NCBI GenBank assembly: GCA_009746045.1
Contig: RPFO01000015.1
Span: 2,966,932-3,030,931, forward strand
Source: Mesostigma viride
Lineage: Eukaryota > Streptophyta > Mesostigmatophyceae > Mesostigmatales > Mesostigmataceae
DNA length: 64,000 bases
Direction of reading: 5' to 3'
Of this stretch, positions 9,293 through 19,530 are shown piece after piece. Under the pieces are notes generated by a model. The model searched no databases. It saw only the letters and a list, made by a program, of their open reading frames with translations, and was not told the origin of the DNA. Each line of letters starts with the position of its first letter. Within the stretch, counting starts at the first letter, position 1. The position numbers were made by a program, and so were the translations under genes.

Positions 9293-10393
9293 TCAGCAGT
9301 CGGACTCCTCGCACCTATCCTCGGACTCCTCCCCGCCCGGTCCGAGGACCCCGCTGACATCGACCCCCTCCGCCACCCGGATGCCCTCCACCCACGTGGT
9401 GTTGATCTTCTTGCCGCCGCCCCCGTCTCTCCTCTTTCGCCCCGTGCAGGTGAGCCCCCACTTGGTCGCCAGCTCCCGCAGACGCTCGTGGGTCAACGTC
9501 TTCTTCCCCTTCAAGAATCGGTCGCAGAACAGGTGGAGCAGCACGGACGTCGGCACGGCGCCCGAGGGGTCTTCCAACACGAGACGGCCGTTCATGAACA
9601 AGTCGAACAACTCCATCATGCTCGAATCGTCCTCCCTCTTCTTCTTGCCTGTCGATGTCATGTCCTCGTCGTCCGACCACCCGCACTCCGCGCGGAAAAA
9701 GTCGCCCTTCTTGCCCCGCTTCAATTTCTCCTGGTTGTGGTCGTACAGGTAATCCGAGATCATGTTGCGGTACATGCGAATCCATGTGTACATGTCCGGG
9801 TGCAGCTTCTTCTTCTGGTGCTTCAGCGCCTTCAAGTACTCGTGGATCGAATGGAGCATGTAAGGCTCCAAATGCGGCCAGGTGAGATCTCGCCATCTCC
9901 ACAACGACCCGTCGTTCAAGTAAGGAATACGCACCTTGTCCCCCGCCAACTCCCGCAAGTACGCCAACACGTCCATAGGAATGTTTGCCCCCGTCGGGAA
10001 CTGCAACGTAGATATCGAGGGAGGGATGGGCATCAGTTCCTTGTTCGCGATTTCGCCTCGTATGCCGGGATGCACCGCCAGAGAGGACACGGCGCCTCTC
10101 TCCCCGAAGTTGACGCCGATAGAGAACTCGGTCAGCAGGGCTATCCAAAAATGTTTGTCTTTCTTGTCCACCTCGTATCTCGGTTGGCCTTTGTCCGCGC
10201 AAAATTCGGCGAACACGTCGAAAAAGCGCTTCGTGCTCACCGTGTTCTCGTAAGGAACAGTGACTCGTTCGGAAGATAGGAACTCGCACATGAGAGCGGC
10301 CAAGCGTTTCTCCTCCTCGTTCATCCCCCTACGCACCTCCTGTCGCACGATCTCCATCTCCGCGGGTCGTGACTGTCTACCTCTCCCAATCAC
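9293..10393 (-). CDS. Hypothetical viral protein, possible C-terminal winged-helix
   Basis: A 366-residue intronless protein, unrecognised. The first ATG gives MIGRGRQSRPAEM; a later ATG (MNEEEKRLAALM) is also possible. It has a helical N-terminal part (STKRFFDVFAEFCADKG), a central part with WRWRDLTWPHLEPYM, a lysine-rich segment (ALKHQKKKLHP), an acidic linker with DDEDMTSTGKKK, and a C-terminal part with PTSVLLHLFCDRFLKGK, then LRELATKWGL and INTTWVEGIRV. That last arrangement resembles the winged-helix tails of viral primase-helicases and transcription factors, but this is only a resemblance. No Walker motif is present. It lies in the minus-strand group with 10482-10661 and the split gene after it. 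Confidence 0.55.
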   Translation of the reverse strand: MIGRGRQSRPAEMEIVRQEVRRGMNEEEKRLAALMCEFLSSERVTVPYENTVSTKRFFDVFAEFCADKGQPRYEVDKKDKHFWIALLTEFSIGVNFGERGAVSSLAVHPGIRGEIANKELMPIPPSISTLQFPTGANIPMDVLAYLRELAGDKVRIPYLNDGSLWRWRDLTWPHLEPYMLHSIHEYLKALKHQKKKLHPDMYTWIRMYRNMISDYLYDHNQEKLKRGKKGDFFRAECGWSDDEDMTSTGKKKREDDSSMMELFDLFMNGRLVLEDPSGAVPTSVLLHLFCDRFLKGKKTLTHERLRELATKWGLTCTGRKRRDGGGGKKINTTWVEGIRVAEGVDVSGVLGPGGEESEDRCEESDC

Positions 10394-10481
10394 TATGTTT
10401 TAGTTTATATAGACGATGCCCCTACTCTATCGTATCCAGCCAGTCGACCGTTTCGCATCTACGTTCGCGTGTACGGCGCGC

Positions 10482-10661
10482 CTATAGTGCAATGATAGGC
10501 CGAGAACGATCTTCGCCACGTAAGCGAGGGGGCACTCCGGCCACCGACTTCTCGCTTTCGTATTTCGGCGCGTGGATCACTCGGCCATTGAACACGACGT
10601 AGGAGTCGCCCGACGAAAAACTGGTAGGCTTGTCACTAGGCCTGGTACAACAAGATCCCAT
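10482..10661 (-). CDS. Small protein with N-myristoylation/palmitoylation motif
   Basis: A 59-residue protein if translation starts at the ATG giving MGSCCTRPSD. Gly2 with Thr6 fits the N-myristoylation pattern MGxxxS/T, and Cys4-Cys5 next to it are typical palmitoylation sites, so a membrane-anchored peripheral protein is likely. An ATG two codons upstream (MCMGSCC) would spoil the motif, which is why I prefer the inner start. The rest contains SYVVFNGRVIHAPKY and a basic tail. Small lipidated proteins of this kind are common in large DNA viruses. It lies in line with the minus-strand viral genes on both sides. Confidence 0.5.
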   Translation of the reverse strand: MGSCCTRPSDKPTSFSSGDSYVVFNGRVIHAPKYESEKSVAGVPPRLRGEDRSRPIIAL

Positions 10662-10758
10662 GCACACTTGTTATCATCATGTTTATCACTTTATTTTTAT
10701 TTGGTTGGATGTTTGTTTATTTCGCAAATAGTTTATAATGCATCAGATCATTTACACC

Positions 10759-11214
10759 CTATGCGACAAACTGAAAGCCGTCGTTAAAGCAACCCAGCAC
10801 CTTGGCGGCTTTCGTGACGTGCTCATAGGCGAGTTCCTGAAGAGGTGTTCGCTCGCCATCGTCCTCGAAGAAGGGGCGTTTGAAATCCGCGTCCGTGACT
10901 AGATCCATCATGAACCCCGGCATGATGTTCTCCTTATCGCTCTCCGCGAACGTGATCATGGTGAACCGCTCGAGCACGTCGCTGAGGAGAGGCTCGACGA
11001 TGAACGTGGCCGTGCCCGCCTTGATGATGGATATCAACTGCGCCGAGAGGCAGAACATGACCACCTCCGCGCGGTAAAAGTCCATGCACGTCTGCAGCAA
11101 GAAGTGAAGGTAGTCGCGCGCCTTTCTGCTCTTGCCTTGCGCGTGGAAGAAAATGTTCACCGCCTCTCCCGTCGTAACGAGAAGTCCCATGTCTTGTTTG
11201 ACGTTGGAGGCGAA
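10759..11214 (-). pseudogene. C-terminal half of viral gene split by element II
   Basis: Minus-strand frame open from the target-site duplication GCGAA (11210-11214) to the stop at 10759. The other half lies at 36494-36915, on the far side of the 25-kb retrotransposon, in the matching frame and strand. The two halves together would make about 290 residues. This half has helical segments (KARDYLHFLLQTCMDF, AELISIIKAG-like) and ends CFNDGFQFVA. No family is recognised. As the retrotransposon LTRs look the same, the gene was broken recently. Confidence 0.7.
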
Positions 11215-11796
11215 TGTTACGTCCCGGCCCTTTAGGTCGGACGTAACAATGGAATAAATTACTAAGGCCTTGTGGCCGTTGTACTAAGTTTTAGGGACAA
11301 TGACTCTTGCGTGAATTGGACTAGCTATTTTGGTCCTAGGTTGCCCTTTTTGGTACCGGTGCGGTGGCGCCGCGTCAGTTCCGAGCCCATTTGTGGTACT
11401 AGGCGTGGATCCTGTAGTTGAGGGTCGATGTCGGCCCGGATCCTACGTGGAATGTTTGGCTCGGATTGGTTCAGGGAAATTGGCATGTATCTGCGCCGCA
11501 ATCAACCTAGGTTAAATTGGTCCGAGGACGAGAGTCTCGTCCTCTTGGTTTAATGAATGATAAGTGCGAATACGCCTACACATTGAGCCTGGGGCATTGG
11601 CCATTTGTAATTGGTGTTGCTAGCCATTATAAGTGTGAATTAATTAGCTTGGCATTAAGCCGTGATGCCAGATATCTCACGACTCACGTCGTGAAGCGCA
11701 ACCTACTTTAGGCTATCCTGAATTATTCCTAATTCCGGCAAGAAGGGTCTTTCGCTACGTAGCTCAGGCTAGGTGTGTCTGGGCTGGGACGTAACA
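11215..11796 (+). repeat. 5' LTR of element II
   Basis: Begins TGTTACGTCC and ends GGGACGTAACA. Its first 34 bases are an inverted repeat (TGTTACGTCC ... GGACGTAACA), and the last ten bases repeat the second arm almost exactly. It is the same as the 3' LTR as far as can be read. It should hold the promoter and polyadenylation signals. Confidence 0.9.
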
Positions 11797-11797
11797 C

Positions 11798-11815
11798 TGG
11801 TATCGGAGGAAATGT
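11798..11815 (+). promoter_or_regulatory. tRNA primer-binding site (initiator Met-like)
   Basis: TGGTATCGGAGG begins one base after the LTR end and resembles the complement of the initiator methionine tRNA 3' end (TGGTATCAGAG), with one mismatch. It primes minus-strand cDNA synthesis. Confidence 0.8.
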
Positions 11816-11898
11816 GCTGGAAAGGTTAGCTAACTCTCGCGGAGAGGGTTAGTGAGCCAATTGGGATACCAAGGCTGAGTTTGACGTAGGTAGAGGTT

Positions 11899-12115
11899 CC
11901 GGAATTCAACGACTGCTGACTGGTCGGCGGCCAGCCCGTAAAGGGATTCAACGACGACCTAGCCAGCAAGCGGCCAGTCTGGGATACTCGGCGGGGCTAG
12001 CAATAGTCCTGTGGTGAGGTGCTGTAAACGATAGCGTTCAGCTCTCCTGTTTTCAACGACACCTAGTGGCGGCCAGGGCTTGCCTTCAACGACACCGGGT
12101 GGCGGCCAGCTCAGG
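11899..12115 (+). repeat. Four-copy motif in the element II leader
   Basis: The untranslated leader between the primer site and ORF0 contains four spaced copies of TTCAACGAC followed 8 to 18 bases later by GCGGCCAG: near 11907, 11949, 12053 and 12083. The spacing varies but the pair is kept. The second leader copy (from about 25986) starts downstream of this region and lacks it. The role is unknown; position suits packaging, dimerisation or translation control of the element RNA. Confidence 0.6.
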
Positions 12116-12528
12116 AGGATTTAACGTCATCGATTATGGTGCGTCCCCTAGATAGGATACAAGCGATGCCTGTGGAAGGCTAGCTGGCATGCTCGCTTTC
12201 TCTCCGGGTTCGCACGCGTAGGGGTTCTCGTTATACGTTGTGCCTCTATAGGGTGTGAATGTCGTTGGTTCGAGTGGAAGTTGCGGACGACAACCATTCG
12301 ATTGTTTACATGTTGTGGGGGTGAATACCGTCTGGCTGTTGCCGACTGTGTTGACGGTGTTTACCTCCGTGTAATCGTTGTATAGCCCTTTTGCCGCGGA
12401 AGGCTGGGGGCGTGTGCTGTGCTACACTCCGTGCTCTCTCCTCGTTTGTTTAAGGTCACTGCATTAGAGGTAGCCTGGGTTTCCCCTTTCTCTCCTGCTT
12501 GCAAGCCGCTGCCAGACTATGATGTAAC

Positions 12529-12867
12529 ATGCCCCGACGTAAAATAAACAAGGGTGGACAGTCTGGATATCCTTACTATGCAGTAGCTCACGACGGGGAT
12601 AAGGGTAGACCTGCTATATTCTACAGCTGGAAGACGTGTGAGGAACACATTAAAGATAAGATATTGTCCCAAGGCTCTAGTGCTAAGTGGAAAGGGTTTG
12701 ATAACATTGCAGATGCAGATAGGTTTGTTAGGGAACATATGCCATTGCCTGAGGGGATGCACATCACTCGTGAATGCTCCAAGCCACCCACACTCAGCAG
12801 CCAGGGGGAGGGGACAGCAGTGACAGTTACCTTCTCTCAGCTGACCATTGGCCCTAGCAAACAGTAG
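12529..12867 (+). CDS. ORF0: viroplasmin/RNase H1-type hybrid-binding domain protein (copy A)
   Basis: A 112-residue protein from ATG (MPRRKINKGGQSGYPYYAV). The core GYPYYAVAHDGDKGRPAIFY then SWKTCEEHI, WKGFDNIADADRFVREHM fits the Cauli_VI/RNase H1 N-terminal fold: a YYAV strand, a G-x-G/P-I-Y-xSW-x-C motif, a K-x-F strand and an A-x-x-F helix. In RNase H1 this domain binds RNA/DNA hybrids. The C-terminal 35 residues are Ser/Thr-rich without a fold. It lies between primer site and gag as its own ORF and is repeated intact at 26252-26590. It probably binds the element RNA or the reverse-transcription hybrid. The family call comes from motif reading only. Confidence 0.7.
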   Translation: MPRRKINKGGQSGYPYYAVAHDGDKGRPAIFYSWKTCEEHIKDKILSQGSSAKWKGFDNIADADRFVREHMPLPEGMHITRECSKPPTLSSQGEGTAVTVTFSQLTIGPSKQ

Positions 12868-12996
12868 AGGATACTATTACTAGGAAGTAATATTAGGTTC
12901 TATATCTATAGATCCATAGCATGTGGTTGCTCTTCTCTCTCTCTTCTTCTTCCTGGGGAGGTGATGCCTGCTGTGTAAGGTACCGGTACGAGCACC

Positions 12997-15327
12997 ATGC
13001 CAACACGGTACCAAACACGGAACGCCAGAGAGACAGAAGACGAGCTTAGGGAGAGAGATTCAGATAATAGAGAGATAGAACCGGTAGACAACCACGAGCA
13101 CGGTACAGAAGGGCTAGAGGTACCACCACAAGTAGAGACAGGTACAGGTGAGGTCATGGAGAGACCTGTGGAAGGCTCCCCACGACCCAGACCTAGCTCC
13201 CCAACGGATGGGGACAATTTAGACGCCCTGACAAGGCAGGAAGAGGATAGAAGTGACCCAGAGATACTCCAGGGAGACTCGCAGCAGCAGCAGCACCAGC
13301 AGCAACAACATCAGCAGCAACAACAACAGCAGCAGCAGCCGCAGCAGCAACAGCAGCAGCAGCAGCAGCAACGACAGCAGCAGCAGCAGCAGCAACGACC
13401 GCAGCAGCAGCAGCAGCAGCAACCACAGCAGCAGCAGCAACAGCAGCAACCCCGGATGCAGCAGCAACAACCCCAGACGAGACCTCAATGGCTACCACCT
13501 GATCCAGAGCAGCAGAGAGACGATAATGAAGATACCCTGCACTACCGCCGTCAGCAGCACGTCACCGGGCGGCCCACGCATCCTTGGGCAGGTCGGGGAC
13601 GGTCCCCGGAACCTCCACCGGGTCCCCCACACCGGGGCAGACGCAGAGTGTCCTTCGGCAGTACGTCCCTGTTACCCACGGCGCTATGGTATTCGGACGA
13701 GGAAGGGGAGGTCCCAGGGGCAGATGGCGAGTTCGATGACCTGGAGGGGACTAACGAGGCGGACGAGGGATCGGTCATGCAGGGCCCGCCCGTTGGTACT
13801 CATAGGCCCAGGATCAGCCCAAGGGAGACCCGGAGCAGTGTCACCACCCGCGACGAGGAGACGCACACGCCAGCCCAGCGCCCGGCACCTCAACCGCAGC
13901 GTCCACGGGTGCTTGACCGCAGCGCGGTCCCCTCGCCTGCGCCGGCGGGCAACCTCAATTTCAGCAGGGTGGCACCGGATGACCCGGGATACGAACACCC
14001 CTCGTCAGTACAGGTGCGCCGGACACACGGCACACCGGACAGATCCGGATCTCTCCCGCGTTCGCAGCCTCCAGCATTCGGCTCCATCTCCTACAGAGAG
14101 GTCGGGGGGCCTAAGCTTAACACGGTAAAGGCCCCACCGATGCCTACCTTCAAGAATGTACCCAAGCTGCACGCGGATATGAAACCGCGAGAGGTCGACG
14201 AATGGGGACGCATGTGGCAACAGCAGTATACCGTGTGGTGCAATCACAACAGCTGGGAACTGGCCACCTGCGATTTGATCCCACATGTGGTTAACACCTG
14301 CATGGACCCCTCGGTGGTGAGCATCCTGAACTGTGAGAGCATCGCATCCCAGTCATACCCGCAGACCGTGGAGGAGCTGATGGACCGGGTGCGCCGAAAG
14401 CTGATACCCCCAGACGCAGAGCTCCACGAGCGGATCGCTTTCGGCAAGCTGCGCCAGGGGACCACCCCATATCGCGAGTTTCTGTCCAAGTTTGAGTCCA
14501 GCGCCGCTTATCTAACCGACATGACCTGGTACGAGTACAAGATCAGATTCATCGAGGCGCTCAGCCCCGAGCTGCAGGACGAGGTATTCAAACACTACGC
14601 TGAGGTCCCCTGGAAGGAGTGGGACATCCTGAATATCCAGAGATACCTTCTGCAGGTGGCCGACGTGGTGTCTCGCGGGCGCGCACCCTCGGTGCGCCGT
14701 TTCTTCAGGTCAGCCACTGCAGGTCCGCGACGGGTGAACCAGATGTACTCTACGGAGCTCACCGGCGAGGAGGAGGAGGAGTACCCCGACGACCCTGATG
14801 ATGGCTACACTGACCTTGGCGTCAACGCGATCGATGCTAGCAAGGCGCGCTGCTTCATGTGCAGTGAGGTGGGGCACCTCAAGCGCGACTGCCCCAAGCT
14901 CCGGGGCAAGAACGCCGGTCGCGGGGCAGGAGAAGGGACACCCAGCGTTCGTTTCTCCGGCCCGGCCTTCGGCAGCCGCCCCGACTCCTCCGGCCCTCGG
15001 GACCGACCCCGCAACGCGGGTGAGCGTGCGGCTCGCCTGCAGCACGCCAGACAGGTCCCGACGCAGTACCAGCAGCCGCGACCACCCGCGACCAACTCTA
15101 CCAAGGGTGTGTTGCGCGCGGTCAACGAGATTGAGGCGCGGCGACAGTCCTCCTCTTCCGGCCAAACGCAGGCAGTGGCTGGCTATGAGTATGACGACGA
15201 GGAGGGGGCTGACGAAGAGGAGGAGGGGGGGAAGAGGGCGGGTGGTCGGGCGAGGCGGCCTCCCGTCCCACCGCTCCTCGGGAGTAGTAGCCCTGCCCAT
15301 GGGCTTGGGTCCCGGGGTAGGGGATAG
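12997..15327 (+). CDS. gag: Gag with poly-Q region and CCHC zinc knuckle (copy A)
   Basis: Capsid/nucleocapsid protein of the particle. From ATG (MPTRYQTRNARETE), it has a charged N-terminus, a glutamine run at about residues 95-155 made of CAG and CAA codons, a Pro/Arg-rich linker, then the retrotransposon Gag core at about 385-560 (WGRMWQQQYTVWC, LIPPDAELHERIAFGKLRQG, YEYKIRFIEALSPELQDE). The zinc knuckle CFMCSEVGHLKRDC (CX2CX4HX4C) starts at residue 619. The tail is basic then acidic. A shorter G run near 15226 than in copy C shifts the last 30 or so residues, so this copy ends in a different frame from the other Gags. Compared with known Gags the poly-Q N-terminal region is unusual. Confidence 0.85.
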   Translation: MPTRYQTRNARETEDELRERDSDNREIEPVDNHEHGTEGLEVPPQVETGTGEVMERPVEGSPRPRPSSPTDGDNLDALTRQEEDRSDPEILQGDSQQQQHQQQQHQQQQQQQQQPQQQQQQQQQQRQQQQQQQRPQQQQQQQPQQQQQQQQPRMQQQQPQTRPQWLPPDPEQQRDDNEDTLHYRRQQHVTGRPTHPWAGRGRSPEPPPGPPHRGRRRVSFGSTSLLPTALWYSDEEGEVPGADGEFDDLEGTNEADEGSVMQGPPVGTHRPRISPRETRSSVTTRDEETHTPAQRPAPQPQRPRVLDRSAVPSPAPAGNLNFSRVAPDDPGYEHPSSVQVRRTHGTPDRSGSLPRSQPPAFGSISYREVGGPKLNTVKAPPMPTFKNVPKLHADMKPREVDEWGRMWQQQYTVWCNHNSWELATCDLIPHVVNTCMDPSVVSILNCESIASQSYPQTVEELMDRVRRKLIPPDAELHERIAFGKLRQGTTPYREFLSKFESSAAYLTDMTWYEYKIRFIEALSPELQDEVFKHYAEVPWKEWDILNIQRYLLQVADVVSRGRAPSVRRFFRSATAGPRRVNQMYSTELTGEEEEEYPDDPDDGYTDLGVNAIDASKARCFMCSEVGHLKRDCPKLRGKNAGRGAGEGTPSVRFSGPAFGSRPDSSGPRDRPRNAGERAARLQHARQVPTQYQQPRPPATNSTKGVLRAVNEIEARRQSSSSGQTQAVAGYEYDDEEGADEEEEGGKRAGGRARRPPVPPLLGSSSPAHGLGSRGRG

Positions 15328-18300
15328 GGTAGAAAAATCAGATGGTAGCCCAGACGCGGAGTCAATTAGAGTAGAGGTAGACGTCAATAACGTGGCCGCA
15401 GACGCGTCCACCCAACCGGCGGCGCGTGCATCTCAAGGAGATTCGCGGCATCTGTTTCTTTTCAGCGGAGGGTTACTGGTCCCTCCCACCGTCCTTGATC
15501 CGTATTTGAAGGAGAAAACGATCATGGACGTGAAGTTCCTGGTCGACACCGGCGCCTCCACGTCCTTCATCAACGAGGCCCTGGTGCGTCGGCTGGGCCT
15601 GGTACCTCGACCTCACACCACGGCAGTATATGTCACCTACTCAGACGGCCGGCGGCACCAATCGCCGGGCCTAGCAGACATCAAGGGTGTACTGCAGGGC
15701 ACGCCGGTGGACCTGGTGGCGACTATTGCGCCGTTGGGCGCTGCCGACATCATCATTGGAGTGGACTGGCTGGACAAGCAGGATGTGGACATCAGTGTGC
15801 GCCGGCGGGTGGTTTGGTTTCCGGATGGTTCCTTCTGGTGCCCAGACAGCGAGTATAGGGCACAGGCCGCGGAGGTCCATAACATTACACACGAGCGCTC
15901 GGCGGACGGGCCCCGACCAGCGTCCCAGATCCTGATGAGTAGCAAGACGCTGGCGCGCCAGCTCCGGAAGGGCAAGGAGTACGCGATGTATCGCATAGAC
16001 CTGGACAGCACTCAGGCTCTGCTTAACGAGATTGGTGCTGGGTTCACACCGGACGAGCTGGCGCGGTTCAATGCCGTCCTGGAGAAGCGCACTGCCCTGT
16101 TCGCAGATCGCACCCCCAGTTCCCTCCCAACCGATCGGTGTTACATCGTGTCCAGCTTCAGGAGGGTTCCGGGCCTACGGTGTCTCCCATGTACCGCATG
16201 GGCCCAGTCGAGCTGGTGGAGCTCAAGAAGATCTCATTTCACTGCTCGACGCTGGGCTCATTGAACCCAGCAACAGCCCCTTCTCAGCGGGCGTGCTGCT
16301 CGTTCCCAAGCCAGGAGGCAAGTGGCGTCTGGTGACTGACTACCGGAAGCTGAACGCCATCACCGTCAAGTCCCGGTATCCTCTACCGCGGATCGACGAC
16401 ATCTTCAACCGTGTCCAGGGGGCGACGTGTTTCACCGTCATCGACTGTGCGGACGGGTTTTGGCAGCTGCGCATCGCGCCAGAAGACTGCCACAAGACCG
16501 CGTTCGCTACGCCCTTCGGCACTATCAGTTTCGGGTGGCGGCAATGGGGCTGTGTAACTCGCCGCGTCCTTCCAGATGCTGATGAATGACATCCTCCGTC
16601 CGGTGATGGGTACAGCCCACCTGCCGCAGGTCTCCCAGGACCTGGCGGACCCGCAGAAGGGAGCGCGCCCGCCCTGGACCTACAAGCGCACGTGCGCGCT
16701 GGCGTATCTGGACGACATCCTGGTGTACTCCAAGACGTTCGAGGAGCACCTGGAGGATGTGGACGCCGTGCTGCAGATCATGGAGGATGAGCACCTTTCG
16801 GCGCGGAAAGCCAAGGTGCGCGCCGGTCGCTGCGTGCCGTTTCTAGGTCATACCCTGTCCGCGGACGGCATCGCGACCGACCCTGAGAAGATCGAGTCTG
16901 TCCAGCAATGGCCTGTCCCTACGGACGTGAAAGGGGTACGCAGCTTCCTGGGATTGGCATCTTACTACCGCCGGTTCATCCCGCGGTTCGCCACCATCGC
17001 CGCCCCGATCAACGCTCTTCTCAAAAAGGGTACTCCGTTCCTTTGGGCTGAGCAGTGCCAACAGGCTTTCGAGGCGCTCAAGCGCCACCTCACCACAGCG
17101 CCAGTCCTTATCCTGCCGGACCCGGCCCTTCCTTTCGTCGTGGCTACGGACGCCAGCAAGGTGGCCATCGGGGGTGTTCTCCTGCAGGACCACGGCAAGG
17201 GCCTTCAGCCCATCGAGTACATCTCACGAACGATGATTCCGGCGGAGCGGAATTATCCAGTGCATCAGCAGGAACTCCTGGCAGTCGTCTACAGCTGCCA
17301 CACGTGGCGTCATCATCTCTTGGGGGCCCAGTTTTCGGTGGCCATCAGTGAGCAGGGGGATCTCGACCCCCATCGCCTGGTGATCCACACGGACCACCGG
17401 CCGCTCACCCACCTCCTGGTGCAGCCCAACTTGACGCCCCGCCAGGCGCGGTGGATGGAGTACCTGTCACAGTTCGCGCCGTTCAAGATCCAATATGTCA
17501 AGGGCGCGGACAATGTAGTGCCCGACGCTCTCTCGCGACGGGCAGACTACTGGTTCTACGAGGACATGGACGTGCTGCATACCACCTGTGTCCCAGTGGC
17601 CGCCCCGGGGACCGCCTACGGTGTGGAACCACGGTCCCCCAGGCCCGCCACTTGTTTCATCTTGGGCACACCACCATGGATGACCTGTCACCCCTCCCGG
17701 AGGAGACGGTTCACCACGAGCCCACGAGGACGTGGACACCCCCGGGGAGGGGGAGGGGTCGCATGCGCGCGTGCCCCTTAGTCATGTGGTGCCGCCCCAG
17801 GGAATTTTTCAGCTTCAGCCGCTCGGCCCTCCCACAGTCTTCTCAGAATTCGTCAACCAGGCGGTACGGATGCGGCAGAACCGGCGGCGGACGCGTTCAC
17901 TGTCACGTCGGACTTGGAGATGCTGATCAGCCGTTTCACAATCACGGAGGAAGCAGCACTTGAAGCCATCCGGGCACATCCCCAGCAGATGGGGGCCTAT
18001 CCTTGCAAGTTCCAGGAGGGGAAACTGTTCGTGAGTCCCCAGCCGGAGGAATGGCGGCTGTATGTTCCTGAGCTCTGTAGGGCTGCCTTGCTTCACGAGC
18101 TCCATGATTCTCTCCTGGGCGGACATCAGGGAAGCCACCGTCTCCTTCCCCGGGCACGTAAGCACTTCTACTGGCCAGGGATGAAGGAGTATATCGAGAC
18201 GTATGTGCGCCAGTGCCCCTCGTGTCAGATCATGAAGTCCAGGAACACGGGCTCTCAGGCCGTCCCTAAGACGCTGCCGGATCCTATGGGTCCTTGGGAT

Positions 18301-19428
18301 TCTATCATGATGGACTTCATCGGCCCGTTCAAGAAGACGAAGAACGGCAACAGCATGGTCTTGGTGTTTGTGGACCGCCTGACGCGCATGTGTCACCTGG
18401 CCCCGTGTCCGGTCGACCTCACAGCGGAGGAGTGCGCCAAGATATACCTGACGCACGTGTTTCGGTTTCATGGGCTCAGCCGGCAGTTCATCTCCGACCG
18501 CGACAAGCTCTTCACGGCCAAATTCTGGCAGGAGTTCTTCGAGCAACTGGGCACCAAGGTGTCGCTGGGCACGGCCTATCACAGCTCGTCGTCGCACCTG
18601 GTGGAGCGGTTGAACCGCACGGTGCAAGAGACCATGCGACACTACACCGATACGGTGGGCAGCAATTGGGAAGAACTTCTGGGCTTGGTGGAGTTTTCTC
18701 TGAACAATGCCCCCCAGGCCGCCCATGGGTTCACCCCCTTTTTCCTCAACTCCGGCCGACACCCTCTCACACCGCTCGACTTGCTTGGGAGCCACGAACT
18801 GGGAGAAGATCAAGTCAAGCTGGATACCCTACAAGGGGTCGACCGGTTGCTGCAGCGGATGCACCAAGCGCATAACAGCGCGGTTCAGGGCTATCGCGCA
18901 GCGGCAGCGCGGTATCTGGAGAGGACAGCCGGCAAGCGGGATACCAGGGCGCCGTCCATCGAGGTGGGCGACTGGGTCCTGGTTGAGGGCCCGCAGATCG
19001 GGAGATTTTCGCACAAGGTGGAGAAGGAGCTGAAGACTAAGCTCCGACCCATGTTCCTGGGACCCTACAAGGTCCTCACCAAGTTCGATGACGTCATGTT
19101 CCAGGTGGACATTCCAGTGTCATGGAACCTTACGTCCAACCGTTTCCACCGTGACCAGCTCAAGTTGTATCACCAGAACACCATTCAGGGTAGGGTCAAT
19201 CCCCCAGCCCCTCTGGAGTTCAATCCTGATACGGGGGAACAGGAGGACGAGGTGGCTGCCATCGTGGGTCACCGGGATGTCAAACGGGGACGAGGGGTCC
19301 AGCGACAATATCGGGTGCGATGGCGATTCGCACAACACGAGTCTGAGGACTCCTGGCGCACCGCTACCGAGTTAGCGGGATGCGCCCGCTTACTAGAAGC
19401 ATACAAGAAGACGCACCAGCTGCGTTAG
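15297..19428 (+). pseudogene. pol: Pol copy A of element II: protease, RT, RNase H, integrase, chromodomain; several frame breaks
   Basis: Domains are in the usual order. Protease VDTGAS is at about 15543. RT is split by one-base losses near 16230 (after CTCAAGAAG), near 16520 (GGCACTATC, where element I has GGCCACTATC) and near 16562 (CGCCGCG against CGCCTGCG in copy C). YLDDILVYSKT, FLGHTLS and the RNase H motifs follow in the frame 16576-17781. Integrase is open from 17914 to 19428, with CPSCQIM, DFIGPF, SDRDKLF, HLVERLN and a chromodomain-like QYRVRWRF tail. Further shifts lie at 17640-17900. Catalytic residues are kept, and the breaks are mostly in short runs, so consensus error is as likely as decay. 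Confidence 0.82.
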
Positions 19429-19484
19429 CAGACCACAGCCAGTAGGGTGTAGGGTGAGGGTGGTGCGTGGCCAGGTATTTGGTA

Positions 19485-19530
19485 CGCGTCGACTAACGCC
19501 CTGACATCTTGTGTGTGGGCTGTGCAGGGG
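19485..19530 (+). promoter_or_regulatory. Possible branch point and 3' splice site before accessory ORF (copy A)
   Basis: After the integrase stop there is CGACTAACGCC, a good branch-point match, then a T/G-rich run and GTGCAG/GGG about 30 bases later. The same stretch recurs at 33182-33222 in copy C. It would allow the accessory ORF to be made from a spliced RNA, as retroviral env is. No transcript evidence is available here. Confidence 0.4.

Noticed and set aside
9248-10279. 343-residue plus-strand frame over the 9293-10393 region
   Set aside because: Opposite strand of a gene with better composition and start context; His/Arg/Leu-rich shadow.
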